Positions 1 to 5,759 of a stretch of 15,446 nucleotides of DNA are shown here, piece after piece (positions within the stretch are counted from its first letter, which is position 1; the number at the start of each line of letters is the position of its first letter). This DNA comes from DAOOPX01 sp964653045 (GTDB lineage: Bacteria; Patescibacteriota; Microgenomatia; UBA1400; PJMF01): contig CAZZBW010000022.1 in NCBI GenBank assembly GCA_964653045.1, forward strand, positions 1 through 15,446, read 5' to 3'. Under the pieces are notes generated by a model that was given only the letters and a program-made list of their open reading frames with translations, had not been told where the DNA came from and ran no database searches. A program made the translations under genes and the position numbers.

Positions 1-1
1 A

Positions 2-433
2 CTCAAAGATAACGCTGCCCGCACACCAGCGTTCGGCAGTATGTCTTCACTTTCGATTCCTAAACAAGAAGTGGCTGTTAAAACCGGTACGACTAACAAT
101 CTACGTGATAACTGGACCATTGGTTATACTTCAGACAGATTAGTAGCAACCTGGGTTGGGAATAATGACAACTCGCCCATGAGCTACGTTGCTTCTGGTA
201 TCACTGGCGCTTCGCCGATCTGGAACAAAACCATCAGGCTACTGTTGGATGAAAAAAAACCTCACTTTTTTCCCATTCCCAGCGGAGTCGTCATTACCAA
301 TATCTGCGCCACTACTGGCACCCTCCCCTGTGCTGGTTGCCCAAGTGTGCGTGAAGAAGTTTACTTACCAGACAAAGTACCGACAAAAACTTGTAACACT
401 GAGTATTTCAAAAAACCTTCAACCTCTCCCTAA
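2..433 (+). CDS. Class A penicillin-binding protein, C-terminal fragment (transpeptidase end), 5'-truncated by window edge
   Basis: This is the last ~143 codons of a bifunctional peptidoglycan synthase of the PBP1A/1C type. The frame is open from base 2, so the gene begins outside the window. The visible part holds the third catalytic motif of the transpeptidase, KTGTT, preceded by the typical 'RTPAFGSMSSLSIP' stretch and followed by 'RDNWTIGYT' and a 'WVGNND' strand. In class A PBPs the KTG motif lines the active site of the D,D-transpeptidase that cross-links stem peptides outside the membrane. After the fold ends there is a short tail with four cysteines (ICATTGTLPC, CPSV, KTC), also seen in many Gram-positive and CPR PBPs, which could form disulfides. 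The SxxK and SxN motifs and the glycosyltransferase domain lie upstream and cannot be checked. Its stop codon overlaps the end of the convergent gene at 419-652 by 15 bp. Confidence 0.93.
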   Translation, partial: LKDNAARTPAFGSMSSLSIPKQEVAVKTGTTNNLRDNWTIGYTSDRLVATWVGNNDNSPMSYVASGITGASPIWNKTIRLLLDEKKPHFFPIPSGVVITNICATTGTLPCAGCPSVREEVYLPDKVPTKTCNTEYFKKPSTSP

Positions 434-652
434 AAAATAAAGAAGTAGGCTAATCAAAACAGTGATTAGCATAATTGCTGGAGCAACTAACTTGGATAAT
501 AACTCAGATTTTCTTTTGGCGTCACGTTCCGAACGCTTTTGCTCGCGTTCGTGTTGGCGAATAATTTTTTCTTTTTCGATTTCATTGGCGCGGCGTTTGG
601 CCTCAAACGCCGCTTGTTCTAGATCGGAAATCTCATCTTTGGGCTGATTCAT
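419..652 (-). CDS. Small tail-anchored protein with charged coiled-coil N-terminus (77 aa), unknown function
   Basis: I do not recognise a family. Residues ~5-52 are very rich in Glu, Lys and Arg with a heptad-like pattern (an 'AKRRANEIEKEKIIRQHERE' type helix). Residues ~55-74 form one hydrophobic span (PAIMLITVLISLLLYFL) with a three-residue tail, so it should be a tail-anchored or single-span protein with a cytoplasmic helix. The ATG at 652 lies inside the last codons of cmk (20-bp overlap). A purine-rich GAGGGG about 10 nt upstream, also inside cmk, could serve as the ribosome binding site. It is probably the last gene of the 1568-to-419 operon and translationally coupled to cmk. Two inverted repeats lie within it (449-470 with 8-bp arms, 590-613 with 10-bp arms). 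That it is real rests on operon position and the sensible protein layout. Confidence 0.6.
   Translation of the reverse strand: MNQPKDEISDLEQAAFEAKRRANEIEKEKIIRQHEREQKRSERDAKRKSELLSKLVAPAIMLITVLISLLLYFLGRG
590..613. repeat. Inverted repeat inside the 77-aa gene, 10-bp perfect arms
   Basis: GCGGCGTTTG (590-599) and its exact complement (604-613) flank a 4-nt loop. Another, with 8-bp arms, lies at 449-470 in the same small gene. Confidence 0.75.
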
Positions 653-1343
653 TGCTTGATTCCCCTCTCATCAGTTGGACTTTTTCCACTATCATGATCA
701 CTGCTTCTTCGATACTTAACTCACTGGTGTCCAAAACCCAAGATTCGGGGATAGTTTTTAGCGGATCAGTAACCCGGGTCATGTCCTGTTGATCTCTTTT
801 AATCAACTCAGCATACACTTCTTCGAATTCAACGTCTTTTCCTCTGGTTTGCAGCTGCAGCTGCCTACGTTTTGCCCTAACCGCATCACTGGCAGTAAGG
901 AAAATCTTCAGATCTGCTTTTGGAAGAACTCGATAGGTGATGTCACGTCCTTCCATAACTACATCTTGGCTTTCTGCAATTTGCTGCTGTTTTTTTACTA
1001 ACGCTTCTCTGACGGCTGGTAAAACTGCCACCGAAGACGCACCCCAACCCATCTTTTCAGTCCGAATCTGCCAAGAAACATCTTCTCCATCAAGTAAAAT
1101 TGTCGTTAACCGGCCGTCTTTTTCGCCATTGGTGGGATTCCGCATCTCGATTTTGGCCGCATTTATCAATTTCACCAATCCCGACTCATCATCCCATTTG
1201 ACTCCTGCGCGGTCTCCCAGCAAAGCAGTGGCGCGATACATAGCGCCAGTATCGACATAAAGAAAACCCAACCGTTCAGCCACTAGGCGCGAAACCGTTC
1301 CCTTACCTGCAGCTACGGGTCCATCAATCGCAATTTGAAACAT
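633..1343 (-). CDS. cmk: Cytidylate kinase
   Basis: This enzyme transfers the ATP gamma-phosphate to CMP or dCMP, feeding CTP and dCTP pools; it is cytoplasmic. At 236 residues it is close to the usual 220-230. Visible hallmarks are the P-loop near the N-terminus (GPVAAGKGT, residues 8-16), the DTGAMYR motif (31-37) of the CMP-binding region, the 'MEGRDI' motif that corresponds to the conserved GRD of the family, and 'KIFLTASDAVRAKRR', the region that supplies lid arginines. The P-loop reads GPVAAGKGT rather than the commoner GPAGAGKGT, a mild variation that keeps the GKGT. The start ATG is 3 bp after the stop of the upstream membrane-protein gene, without an obvious Shine-Dalgarno sequence, so coupled translation is likely. 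It ends in TGA and overlaps the next gene by 20 bp. Confidence in function is high. Confidence 0.96.
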   Translation of the reverse strand: MFQIAIDGPVAAGKGTVSRLVAERLGFLYVDTGAMYRATALLGDRAGVKWDDESGLVKLINAAKIEMRNPTNGEKDGRLTTILLDGEDVSWQIRTEKMGWGASSVAVLPAVREALVKKQQQIAESQDVVMEGRDITYRVLPKADLKIFLTASDAVRAKRRQLQLQTRGKDVEFEEVYAELIKRDQQDMTRVTDPLKTIPESWVLDTSELSIEEAVIMIVEKVQLMRGESSNESAQR

Positions 1344-1346
1344 TAA

Positions 1347-1568
1347 TTATTTTTTCTTTTTGGTTTTTGCTTTGGTTGTGGTCGAACTTTTCTTTGGAGT
1401 GTATAACCATTCAGTCCGATCCGCAGTGAGCAAACCTCCTAAACCAACTACCAAGAGCAAAACTGGCCACAAATCTGCATAATCAGCTGGAATCATTTCC
1501 AGTCTTGAAGCAAGTAATACTATACCCATGACGATCAGGGCAACTGGCCAAAAATAAGCTTTGGGCAT
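1347..1568 (-). CDS. Two-helix membrane protein, LiaI/LiaF-like transmembrane region (DUF5668-type)
   Basis: This 73-residue protein has two hydrophobic spans (about residues 5-22 and 33-50) joined by a short loop 'EMIPADYADLWP', then a Lys/Thr-rich cytoplasmic tail ending KAKTKKKK. The pattern 'WPVALIVMGIVLL ... LWPVLLLVVGLGGL' is that of the LiaI-LiaF-like transmembrane region (DUF5668). This assignment is from memory of the family and not from a search. LiaF-type proteins take part in envelope stress sensing, but the isolated span pair has no proven role. It is the first gene of a three-gene minus-strand operon with cmk and the 77-residue protein. A strong Shine-Dalgarno sequence (AAAGGAGA, 1574-1581) precedes the ATG with a 5-nt gap, which makes this start secure. 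Confidence 0.8.
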   Translation of the reverse strand: MPKAYFWPVALIVMGIVLLASRLEMIPADYADLWPVLLLVVGLGGLLTADRTEWLYTPKKSSTTTKAKTKKKK

Positions 1569-1601
1569 GCTATTCTCCTTTGTAAGTTTTTAACTGACAC
1601 C

Positions 1602-1610
1602 AATATATCA
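1602..1610 (-). promoter_or_regulatory. Extended -10 promoter for the 1568-419 operon
   Basis: On the minus strand the bases read TGATATATT, an extended -10 (TG-n-TATATT). Transcription would start near 1595, giving a leader of about 27 nt that contains the strong AAAGGAGA ribosome binding site at 1574-1581. No convincing -35 is visible, which is common for extended -10 promoters. It lies in the 58-bp gap after smpB. Confidence 0.45.
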
Positions 1611-1626
1611 CACCAAGAAAAAAAAG

Positions 1627-2082
1627 TTAATTAAACCCCCGCAAACTAGCCTTTGTTTGTTGCGCAATCTCGCGAGATTGCGCTCGGCGCTTGAGGGTTT
1701 CGCGCTGCTCGTACTGTTTCTTACCCCGACCAATGCCAATTACCAACTTAATTCTGTTGTGGATCAACTTAAACTCTAGAGCTACTAAGCTCCGACCTTT
1801 CTGTTGAGCTTGACCGACGACGCGGTCAAGCTCTCGTCTTTTCAATAACAGCTTGCGCGTTCTTTTAGGATCGTACTCAGTATTATCCGCATATTTATAA
1901 GGTGAAATTTGAGCGTTAAGTAAAAACGCTTCGTCGCCAATAATCTTGACAAAACTGCCAGTCAAACTAGCATGCCCCAGTCGAAGGCTTTTCACCTCCG
2001 CTCCGGTCAGCACTACACCAGCCACCAGCTCATCTTCGATGGTGTAATCATGTCTTGCTCTTTTATTGAACACCAAACTCAT
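1627..2082 (-). CDS. smpB: SsrA (tmRNA)-binding protein SmpB
   Basis: SmpB delivers tmRNA to ribosomes stalled on broken mRNAs, in the cytoplasm. Taken from the ATG at 2082 the protein has 151 residues, the usual size. It begins 'MSLVFNKRARHDYTIED', matching the family's N-terminal 'NRKARHDY-IED' signature. 'GVVLTGAEVKSLR' is the conserved RNA-binding core, 'NAQISPYKYA' and 'DPKRTRKLLL' follow in family order, and the C-terminus has 'GIGRGKKQYEQRETLKRRAQSREI', corresponding to the basic tail that enters the mRNA channel. The frame extends to a TTG at 2100, but family alignment and promoter position favour 2082. The gene contains an 11-bp-arm hairpin (1806-1833) and a perfect 22-bp palindrome (1662-1683). 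Eight Ts follow just after the stop (minus strand, 1625-1618). No tmRNA gene is seen in this window. Confidence 0.97.
   Translation of the reverse strand: MSLVFNKRARHDYTIEDELVAGVVLTGAEVKSLRLGHASLTGSFVKIIGDEAFLLNAQISPYKYADNTEYDPKRTRKLLLKRRELDRVVGQAQQKGRSLVALEFKLIHNRIKLVIGIGRGKKQYEQRETLKRRAQSREIAQQTKASLRGFN
1662..1683. repeat. Perfect 22-bp palindrome inside smpB
   Basis: Each half is GCGCAATCTCG or its complement, with no loop. It lies in the codons for the SmpB basic tail (RAQSREIAQQ). It shares the GCGCAA...TTGCGC frame with the intergenic palindrome at 3379-3404. Confidence 0.8.
1806..1833. repeat. Inverted repeat inside smpB, 11-bp perfect arms
   Basis: The arms are GAGCTTGACCG (1806-1816) and its exact complement (1823-1833), with a 6-nt loop. 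The repeat spans the codons for RRELDRVVGQAQ in the middle of SmpB. Confidence 0.8.
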
Positions 2083-2088
2083 CAGGCA

Positions 2089-2094
2089 ATTATA
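2089..2094 (-). promoter_or_regulatory. Consensus -10 box of a predicted leaderless smpB promoter
   Basis: On the minus strand the bases are a perfect TATAAT whose last base is 7 positions from the A of the smpB ATG (2082). Standard spacing therefore puts +1 on the start codon itself. No Shine-Dalgarno sequence lies between them. A -35 hexamer is not clear. Confidence 0.5.
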
Positions 2095-2193
2095 AACCAA
2101 GCGGTGAAAAATATTGCCCTATGTTAACCCAATTTTATATTCAGCCCTAATAAAGCATGGGGCACTTTGAATATCAACCTTTATGCTAATTTA

Positions 2194-2230
2194 TTCTTTA
2201 TATAATTTCGTATATATGAATTTATATAAA
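2194..2230. repeat. AT-rich palindromic repeat, copy A
   Basis: This 37-bp element matches copy B (14537-14573) at 34 of 37 positions. Its 34-bp core has outer arms TTTATATAA and TTATATAAA. It can be divided into 13-bp arms, complementary at 12 of 13 positions, around an 8-bp centre GTATATAT. It sits in the gene-free stretch 2101-2352, where I see no tRNA, ncRNA or ORF. Confidence 0.7.
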
Positions 2231-2352
2231 CATCTAAACTCAATTTTTGCACATAACAACTAAGCTGTACTATTCATACTTCTGTTATGTTCAAAACTGC
2301 CGACAGTTTGCCAGTTAATAATTAAATATTAGTTACTGGAAAAAAAATGAAG

Positions 2353-2709
2353 TTAGCTAAGTTTAATTATTTTGTCCACCGTTACCACAATCGCGCCCTT
2401 GGCAGGAAAACCTTGGTTTACGGGCATGTCTTGGACAAACTTACGCCATTTACCTGAACTGTAATATTTTGCGGTGCCAACTAACTTCACGCCATGCCAT
2501 TTTTTATCCCAAACCGCCAAACACACATTATGATTTTCTGCCAAATTTTCTCTAGTTTGGCTCATGTAATTATCGGTGATCACTAACAAATTTTCTGACA
2601 CCACCTTGACATAAGCTACCCCAATTACATTCGGCTTACCCCCCCCAGTGACGGTGGCAAACGCCATGGGATTATTCTCGATTAGTTTGGCAGCTTTTTG
2701 GTCAATCAT
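2353..2709 (-). CDS. Pyridoxamine 5'-phosphate oxidase-like (FMN-binding split-barrel) protein
   Basis: This 118-residue protein has the strand order of the FMN-binding split barrel. It starts with a short helix (IDQKAAKLIENN), then 'PMAFATVTGGGKPNVIGVAYVKVVSENLLVITDNYMSQTRENLAENHNV' cut here in shorter blocks: ATVTGGGKPNVIGV, LLVITDNYMSQTRENL and CLAVWDKKWHGVKLVGTAKY. Small stand-alone members of this superfamily bind FMN, F420 or heme and reduce or oxidise diverse substrates, so the substrate cannot be told from sequence. Its ATG overlaps the TGA of the HepT-like gene in an ATGA junction, so the two are translationally coupled. This makes it the third gene of the mntA-hepT transcript. The name rests on pattern recognition of the fold, not on a search. 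Confidence 0.75.
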   Translation of the reverse strand: MIDQKAAKLIENNPMAFATVTGGGKPNVIGVAYVKVVSENLLVITDNYMSQTRENLAENHNVCLAVWDKKWHGVKLVGTAKYYSSGKWRKFVQDMPVNQGFPAKGAIVVTVDKIIKLS

Positions 2710-3065
2710 GATTCTGACATCACACTAGGAATCTTTTCAAGTAACTCTACCAGTTGCTGTTTCAGACTGGGAATATCAACTGTTGCCGTTGTCCAAACAA
2801 TTTCTAAATCTATATCCCAATACTCATGGGTCAAACGATTACGCATCCCAGATATTTTTTTCCATGGAATATTTGGATAAGACTGTTTAAATCCCTCTTC
2901 GAGATTAGTGCAAGCTTCACCAATTACCTCAATTTTCCTTAAAACAGCGTCTTGAACGATGTTGGTTTTAGCAAAAAGTTCAAAATCACAATCTGATAAA
3001 TACTCCTCAATTGCTGCGGCGGCATCGATAATGTGATGGATAAACGGCTCAGGTCTTTTCTTCAT
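2706..3065 (-). CDS. hepT: HepT-like HEPN ribonuclease toxin
   Basis: This is the toxin of a HEPN/minimal-nucleotidyltransferase type VII toxin-antitoxin pair. The 119-residue all-helical protein contains RNRLTHEY (residues 75-82), the R-x4-H active site of HEPN RNases followed by the x-Y of HepT. In the characterised Shewanella system this Tyr is the residue to which MntA adds AMP groups. Family-typical flanking segments are also present: 'HHIIDAAAAIEEYL' at the N-terminus, 'DAVLRKIEVIGEA' in the middle, and 'PNIPWKKISGMRNRL'. The start ATG overlaps the 3' end of mntA by 17 bp and the stop overlaps the PNPOx-like gene by 4 bp, so all three are coupled. Arg75, His80 and Tyr82 are all intact, so the toxin looks functional. 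RNase action on tRNA or mRNA is known for the family and inferred here. Confidence 0.92.
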   Translation of the reverse strand: MKKRPEPFIHHIIDAAAAIEEYLSDCDFELFAKTNIVQDAVLRKIEVIGEACTNLEEGFKQSYPNIPWKKISGMRNRLTHEYWDIDLEIVWTTATVDIPSLKQQLVELLEKIPSVMSES

Positions 3066-3351
3066 AAATTATTTTGATGTCGTTTTCGACGTATGGCTTG
3101 ATATATTTACTTAAACCATTTTTGGTAACTAGGTCAACTTTCACTTTCAAAACACTGCTTAGTTCATCCTGGATACCTATAAAATCAAATAAACCCTTAG
3201 ATTTTGAAAAGGAAACAAGTAAATCTAGATCACTATTGGGGGTTTCTTCTCCGCGAGCAAAAGACCCATAAACCGCTAGATAATTTATGTCGTTTTGCTC
3301 AACAATTTTGTTGATTTCTGATAAGTGCCTTGTGATTATTTGTGGTGTCAT
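3049..3351 (-). CDS. mntA: MntA-like antitoxin, minimal nucleotidyltransferase (AMPylase)
   Basis: This 100-residue protein is a minimal nucleotidyltransferase. The signature GSFARGEETPNSDLDLLV contains GS (residues 29-30), Asp41 and Asp43 for the metal ions, and a third acidic residue, Asp73, in 'KVKVDLV'. All catalytic positions are present. Known family role: it transfers AMP from ATP to a tyrosine near the HepT active site, silencing the toxin. The gene comes first in the cassette, the usual order for mntA-hepT. An extended -10 box (3364-3372) lies 12 nt upstream of the ATG, so the mRNA leader would be about 6 nt, and a 26-bp GC-rich palindrome sits directly behind it. The C-terminus 'KPYVENDIKIIYE' is typical of the family. 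Confidence 0.93.
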   Translation of the reverse strand: MTPQIITRHLSEINKIVEQNDINYLAVYGSFARGEETPNSDLDLLVSFSKSKGLFDFIGIQDELSSVLKVKVDLVTKNGLSKYIKPYVENDIKIIYEEKT

Positions 3352-3363
3352 GATTTGAGGATT

Positions 3364-3372
3364 AGTATAACA
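3364..3372 (-). promoter_or_regulatory. Extended -10 promoter of mntA-hepT
   Basis: On the minus strand the bases read TGTTATACT (TG-n-TATACT). Predicted +1 is near 3357, only about 6 nt before the mntA ATG. The -35 position falls inside the palindrome at 3379-3404 and has no -35 consensus. Confidence 0.5.
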
Positions 3373-3378
3373 TCTCGT

Positions 3379-3404
3379 CCGCGCAACTCGCGCGAGTTGC
3401 GCGG
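3379..3404. repeat. Perfect 26-bp GC-rich palindrome upstream of mntA
   Basis: Each half is 13 bp (CCGCGCAACTCGC and its complement) with no central loop. It lies between the end of the 666-residue gene and the mntA promoter, covering the place where a -35 box would be. There is no T-run after it on either strand, so a simple terminator is less likely than an operator or another palindrome-binding site. Confidence 0.8.
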
Positions 3405-3428
3405 ATTTGCCAACGCAATTAGCGTTAA

Positions 3429-5429
3429 TTAAAGCGGGATCTGGTATAGCACCGAGCCGCTGACTGCAAGCAGCAGATTCAGCGGCTGACTAAAGATCAA
3501 GTGCGTGGCGGTCCCAAGCAGAGGACTGACTGTTTGGGTAATAAACTTGCCCTGCTTGTCTAGAACTACGACTCGGTTTTGGGCCGATTCAAGTGCATAA
3601 ATGTAGGGGTGGTCAGAAGCAGTGGCCAACTGTAATGTAGAGTTGAATGCTTGTGCAAACTCACTTAATGCAAACTCGCTCTCCCGCCCACCCGTAAACT
3701 TGAGAATTTCTCCCTGATTTGTACCCAACCACACATCGCCGTCAACCATCATGCTGGTGATACTGTTGAAATCAAAACCAACCGGCTGGGCAAACCAACC
3801 AACCGGATTTGAGTACCCATCGCCCCCTTCAACATATCGAAAAATATTGCGTTTATCAGGATTAAAGACATAGAGATTAGTTTGAAAACCTGCTAACAGC
3901 GTTCCTGATTGATTGGAATCCCCCTCTGAGATCACATTGGTAATTCCAGCAGCATCTTGCTCATACTTGATGCTCGTTATCCCTTTTTCTAATATCAAAG
4001 CGGAATCTGGAGCATCAGCTACCACGGCTTTGATCTCAATGGGAGACTCGAGAGACAGCAACTTGGCGGTTTTTTCTGGGAGTTGATAAAAAATTATTAA
4101 TTGTTGTTGAGCATCAGCAAGAACCACGGATTGTCCATCAAGATTCAAGTGAGTCACTATAAAAGTCGAATCATAAGTACGCAAGTCATCAAAAATTGGC
4201 ACCTGCTTCAGTTCTCTATCAGCAATCGAGTCCAGATATTGATTTAAAGTGGCGTAGAAAGAATCAAACTGCTCTTGCCCATACTCAGTGGTGGTCAAAT
4301 CATCTTTCAACACGAGGAGATCTTTAGTCAAATCAGTAACTTGCTTCTTGGCTAGGACCGGCTGATCAGTACTAACTGCGTAGGCAGTCTGCAACTTTTC
4401 ACGGAGCGGTTGCAATACTTGATCAACATTAACCCGCATTTGATATTGACGGAAAAGGATAACACCGAGAGAAATGGCTAGCACACTCACTGCTACAAGT
4501 ACAATGCTAATTTTTTTTAAAGACGCCCTGGCCAAGTTCTGATCGAGATAAACCTGCTTTGACCCAAACCACCAAGAAAAACTCCTTATCCTCGGTCTAG
4601 AAAAACGAATGTTTTTGAAATGACCAATTAATTTGGGGAAAACAGCCAGTATTTTAATCATGAATAAAGACACGCCGGCGAAAACTTTTTTAATAATTGC
4701 ATACAGACTCACTTTAGTTTTTTCTGACTGGGTCGAAGCTGACTGACCTTCGCTCACGAGCGACTCTACACTAGTTGTTGGTAAAACTTTAGCTTGAGTG
4801 TTATCAATTTCAGACATTAATCCTTGTTCACCCACAATTTCAGCCACTGTTTCAGTTAGGTCTTGATTAAAGGAAAATACTCCTAGTGCCACGTCAGAAT
4901 CATGAACAGATCGGAGGATGGAGCTGGTTTGTGACGAGGATTTCCCCCAAGGATTTTCTAGTTGATGAAGTTGGAAGATGGTTTTTTTTGCACCTCGAGT
5001 GTAAAAAAAACATAAATCATTGGGGTGGCGAACGCCTTTAATCAGCTGGAGTTTGTCAAGAGGATTGAGTAAGTTGCCTCTTTTTCCACTTCGATCCAAA
5101 TAAATTCCCACTCCCTGAGTGGCCAAAATAATCTTTCTGCCCTCAGTCAGAATTAATCCAAACTCCAGCTGATATTGATTGCTTTGAGCTTCCTTGAGCA
5201 GAGACTCAAGTTTTTGATAAAGTGCCTCAGCTTGCAAAGGCAGGTGGTTTTTGATCTCGAACAAACACTCGTAAGCAAAGTTTTTGGCTTGGTCACCGCG
5301 AACTGAAATCAAGATTGCGCCAGCTTGTTTAGGGTGCTTGATTAATTCGAAATGCGACCAACTTCCTCGCAGCGGTCGGCCAATCAAACCAAAACCAGTT
5401 GGGTTAAGCTGAGCTCTGAGTAATTGCAT
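3429..5429 (-). CDS. Large single-span membrane protein with propeller-like C-terminal domain (666 aa), unknown function
   Basis: I do not recognise a named family. The N-terminal ~200 residues look like a mixed alpha/beta domain (GAILISVRGDQAKNFAYE, LEFGLILTEGRKIILATQG, VGIYLDRSGKRGNLL). The order and the 'ATQGVGIY' turn recall PP2C/SpoIIE-like phosphatase folds, but the metal-binding Asp pattern is not evident, so this is a guess. A Ser/Thr/Gln-rich linker (~205-240) and an amphipathic basic stretch (~245-300) lead to one membrane span at 308-326. Residues ~330-405 are helical. From ~415 to the end there are repeated beta-blade-like units such as SVVLADAQQQLIIFYQL, TNLYVFNPDKRNIFRY, DVWLGTNQGEILKF and NRVVVLDKQGKFI, suggesting a beta-propeller on the far side of the membrane. 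The architecture suggests coupling between an outside propeller and a cytoplasmic domain. The gene stands alone between two small gaps. Confidence 0.8.
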   Translation of the reverse strand: MQLLRAQLNPTGFGLIGRPLRGSWSHFELIKHPKQAGAILISVRGDQAKNFAYECLFEIKNHLPLQAEALYQKLESLLKEAQSNQYQLEFGLILTEGRKIILATQGVGIYLDRSGKRGNLLNPLDKLQLIKGVRHPNDLCFFYTRGAKKTIFQLHQLENPWGKSSSQTSSILRSVHDSDVALGVFSFNQDLTETVAEIVGEQGLMSEIDNTQAKVLPTTSVESLVSEGQSASTQSEKTKVSLYAIIKKVFAGVSLFMIKILAVFPKLIGHFKNIRFSRPRIRSFSWWFGSKQVYLDQNLARASLKKISIVLVAVSVLAISLGVILFRQYQMRVNVDQVLQPLREKLQTAYAVSTDQPVLAKKQVTDLTKDLLVLKDDLTTTEYGQEQFDSFYATLNQYLDSIADRELKQVPIFDDLRTYDSTFIVTHLNLDGQSVVLADAQQQLIIFYQLPEKTAKLLSLESPIEIKAVVADAPDSALILEKGITSIKYEQDAAGITNVISEGDSNQSGTLLAGFQTNLYVFNPDKRNIFRYVEGGDGYSNPVGWFAQPVGFDFNSITSMMVDGDVWLGTNQGEILKFTGGRESEFALSEFAQAFNSTLQLATASDHPYIYALESAQNRVVVLDKQGKFITQTVSPLLGTATHLIFSQPLNLLLAVSGSVLYQIPL

Positions 5430-5464
5430 ATCTTTTTCAAACTACGTATTTGTGGGCAGATTTA

Positions 5465-5486
5465 GAGATTCATGTGCATGAGTCTC
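5465..5486. repeat. Intergenic hairpin between 5429 and 5505
   Basis: The 10-bp arms GAGATTCATG and CATGAGTCTC pair with one mismatch (a G-U in RNA) around a 2-nt loop. It lies in the 75-bp gap upstream of the 666-residue gene and downstream of the small membrane-protein gene. No T-run follows, so a processing or operator role is as likely as termination. Confidence 0.5.
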
Positions 5487-5504
5487 GCGAAGCTTGGTAA
5501 ACGT

Positions 5505-5759
5505 TCAAAGTGCTAATAGATATAACAAAACCAAGATTGTTAATCCAAAATGAACTAAACCAAAAACCCATAGTGCTGGAGTAAAAGTGGTTTGCACAGT
5601 ACCACTCATTAACTGAATTTGGCGCAATATTAATCCGGAAAAAATTGCGTAGAGCAAAATCCCCAGAATGAACAACACTTTTACAATCATTAGAAAGGTG
5701 CTGTGAAAATTTAAATCATTAAGAAATAAATTAGCTGAAACTGTGGCCGTAGGCAACAT
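5505..5759 (-). CDS. Small membrane protein (84 aa), DUF5657-like
   Basis: The protein has two clear hydrophobic spans at about residues 22-46 (LMIVKVLFILGILLYAIFSGLIL) and 60-84 (TPALWVFGLVHFGLTILVLLYLLAL). They are separated by 'RQIQLMSGTVQTTF', a polar, conserved-looking loop. The arrangement resembles small two-span proteins common in Patescibacteria that I remember as DUF5657; this is recollection, not a search. No function is known. The ATG overlaps the stop of the upstream PH-domain gene in a TAATG junction, so the two are translated together and are probably partners at the membrane. Confidence 0.7.
   Translation of the reverse strand: MLPTATVSANLFLNDLNFHSTFLMIVKVLFILGILLYAIFSGLILRQIQLMSGTVQTTFTPALWVFGLVHFGLTILVLLYLLAL

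Noticed and set aside
2083..2352. A tRNA, tmRNA or small RNA in the gap upstream of smpB
   Set aside because: I found no cloverleaf, no TTCGA-type loop and no tmRNA pairing; the gap is AT-rich with only the promoter, copy A and weak inverted repeats.
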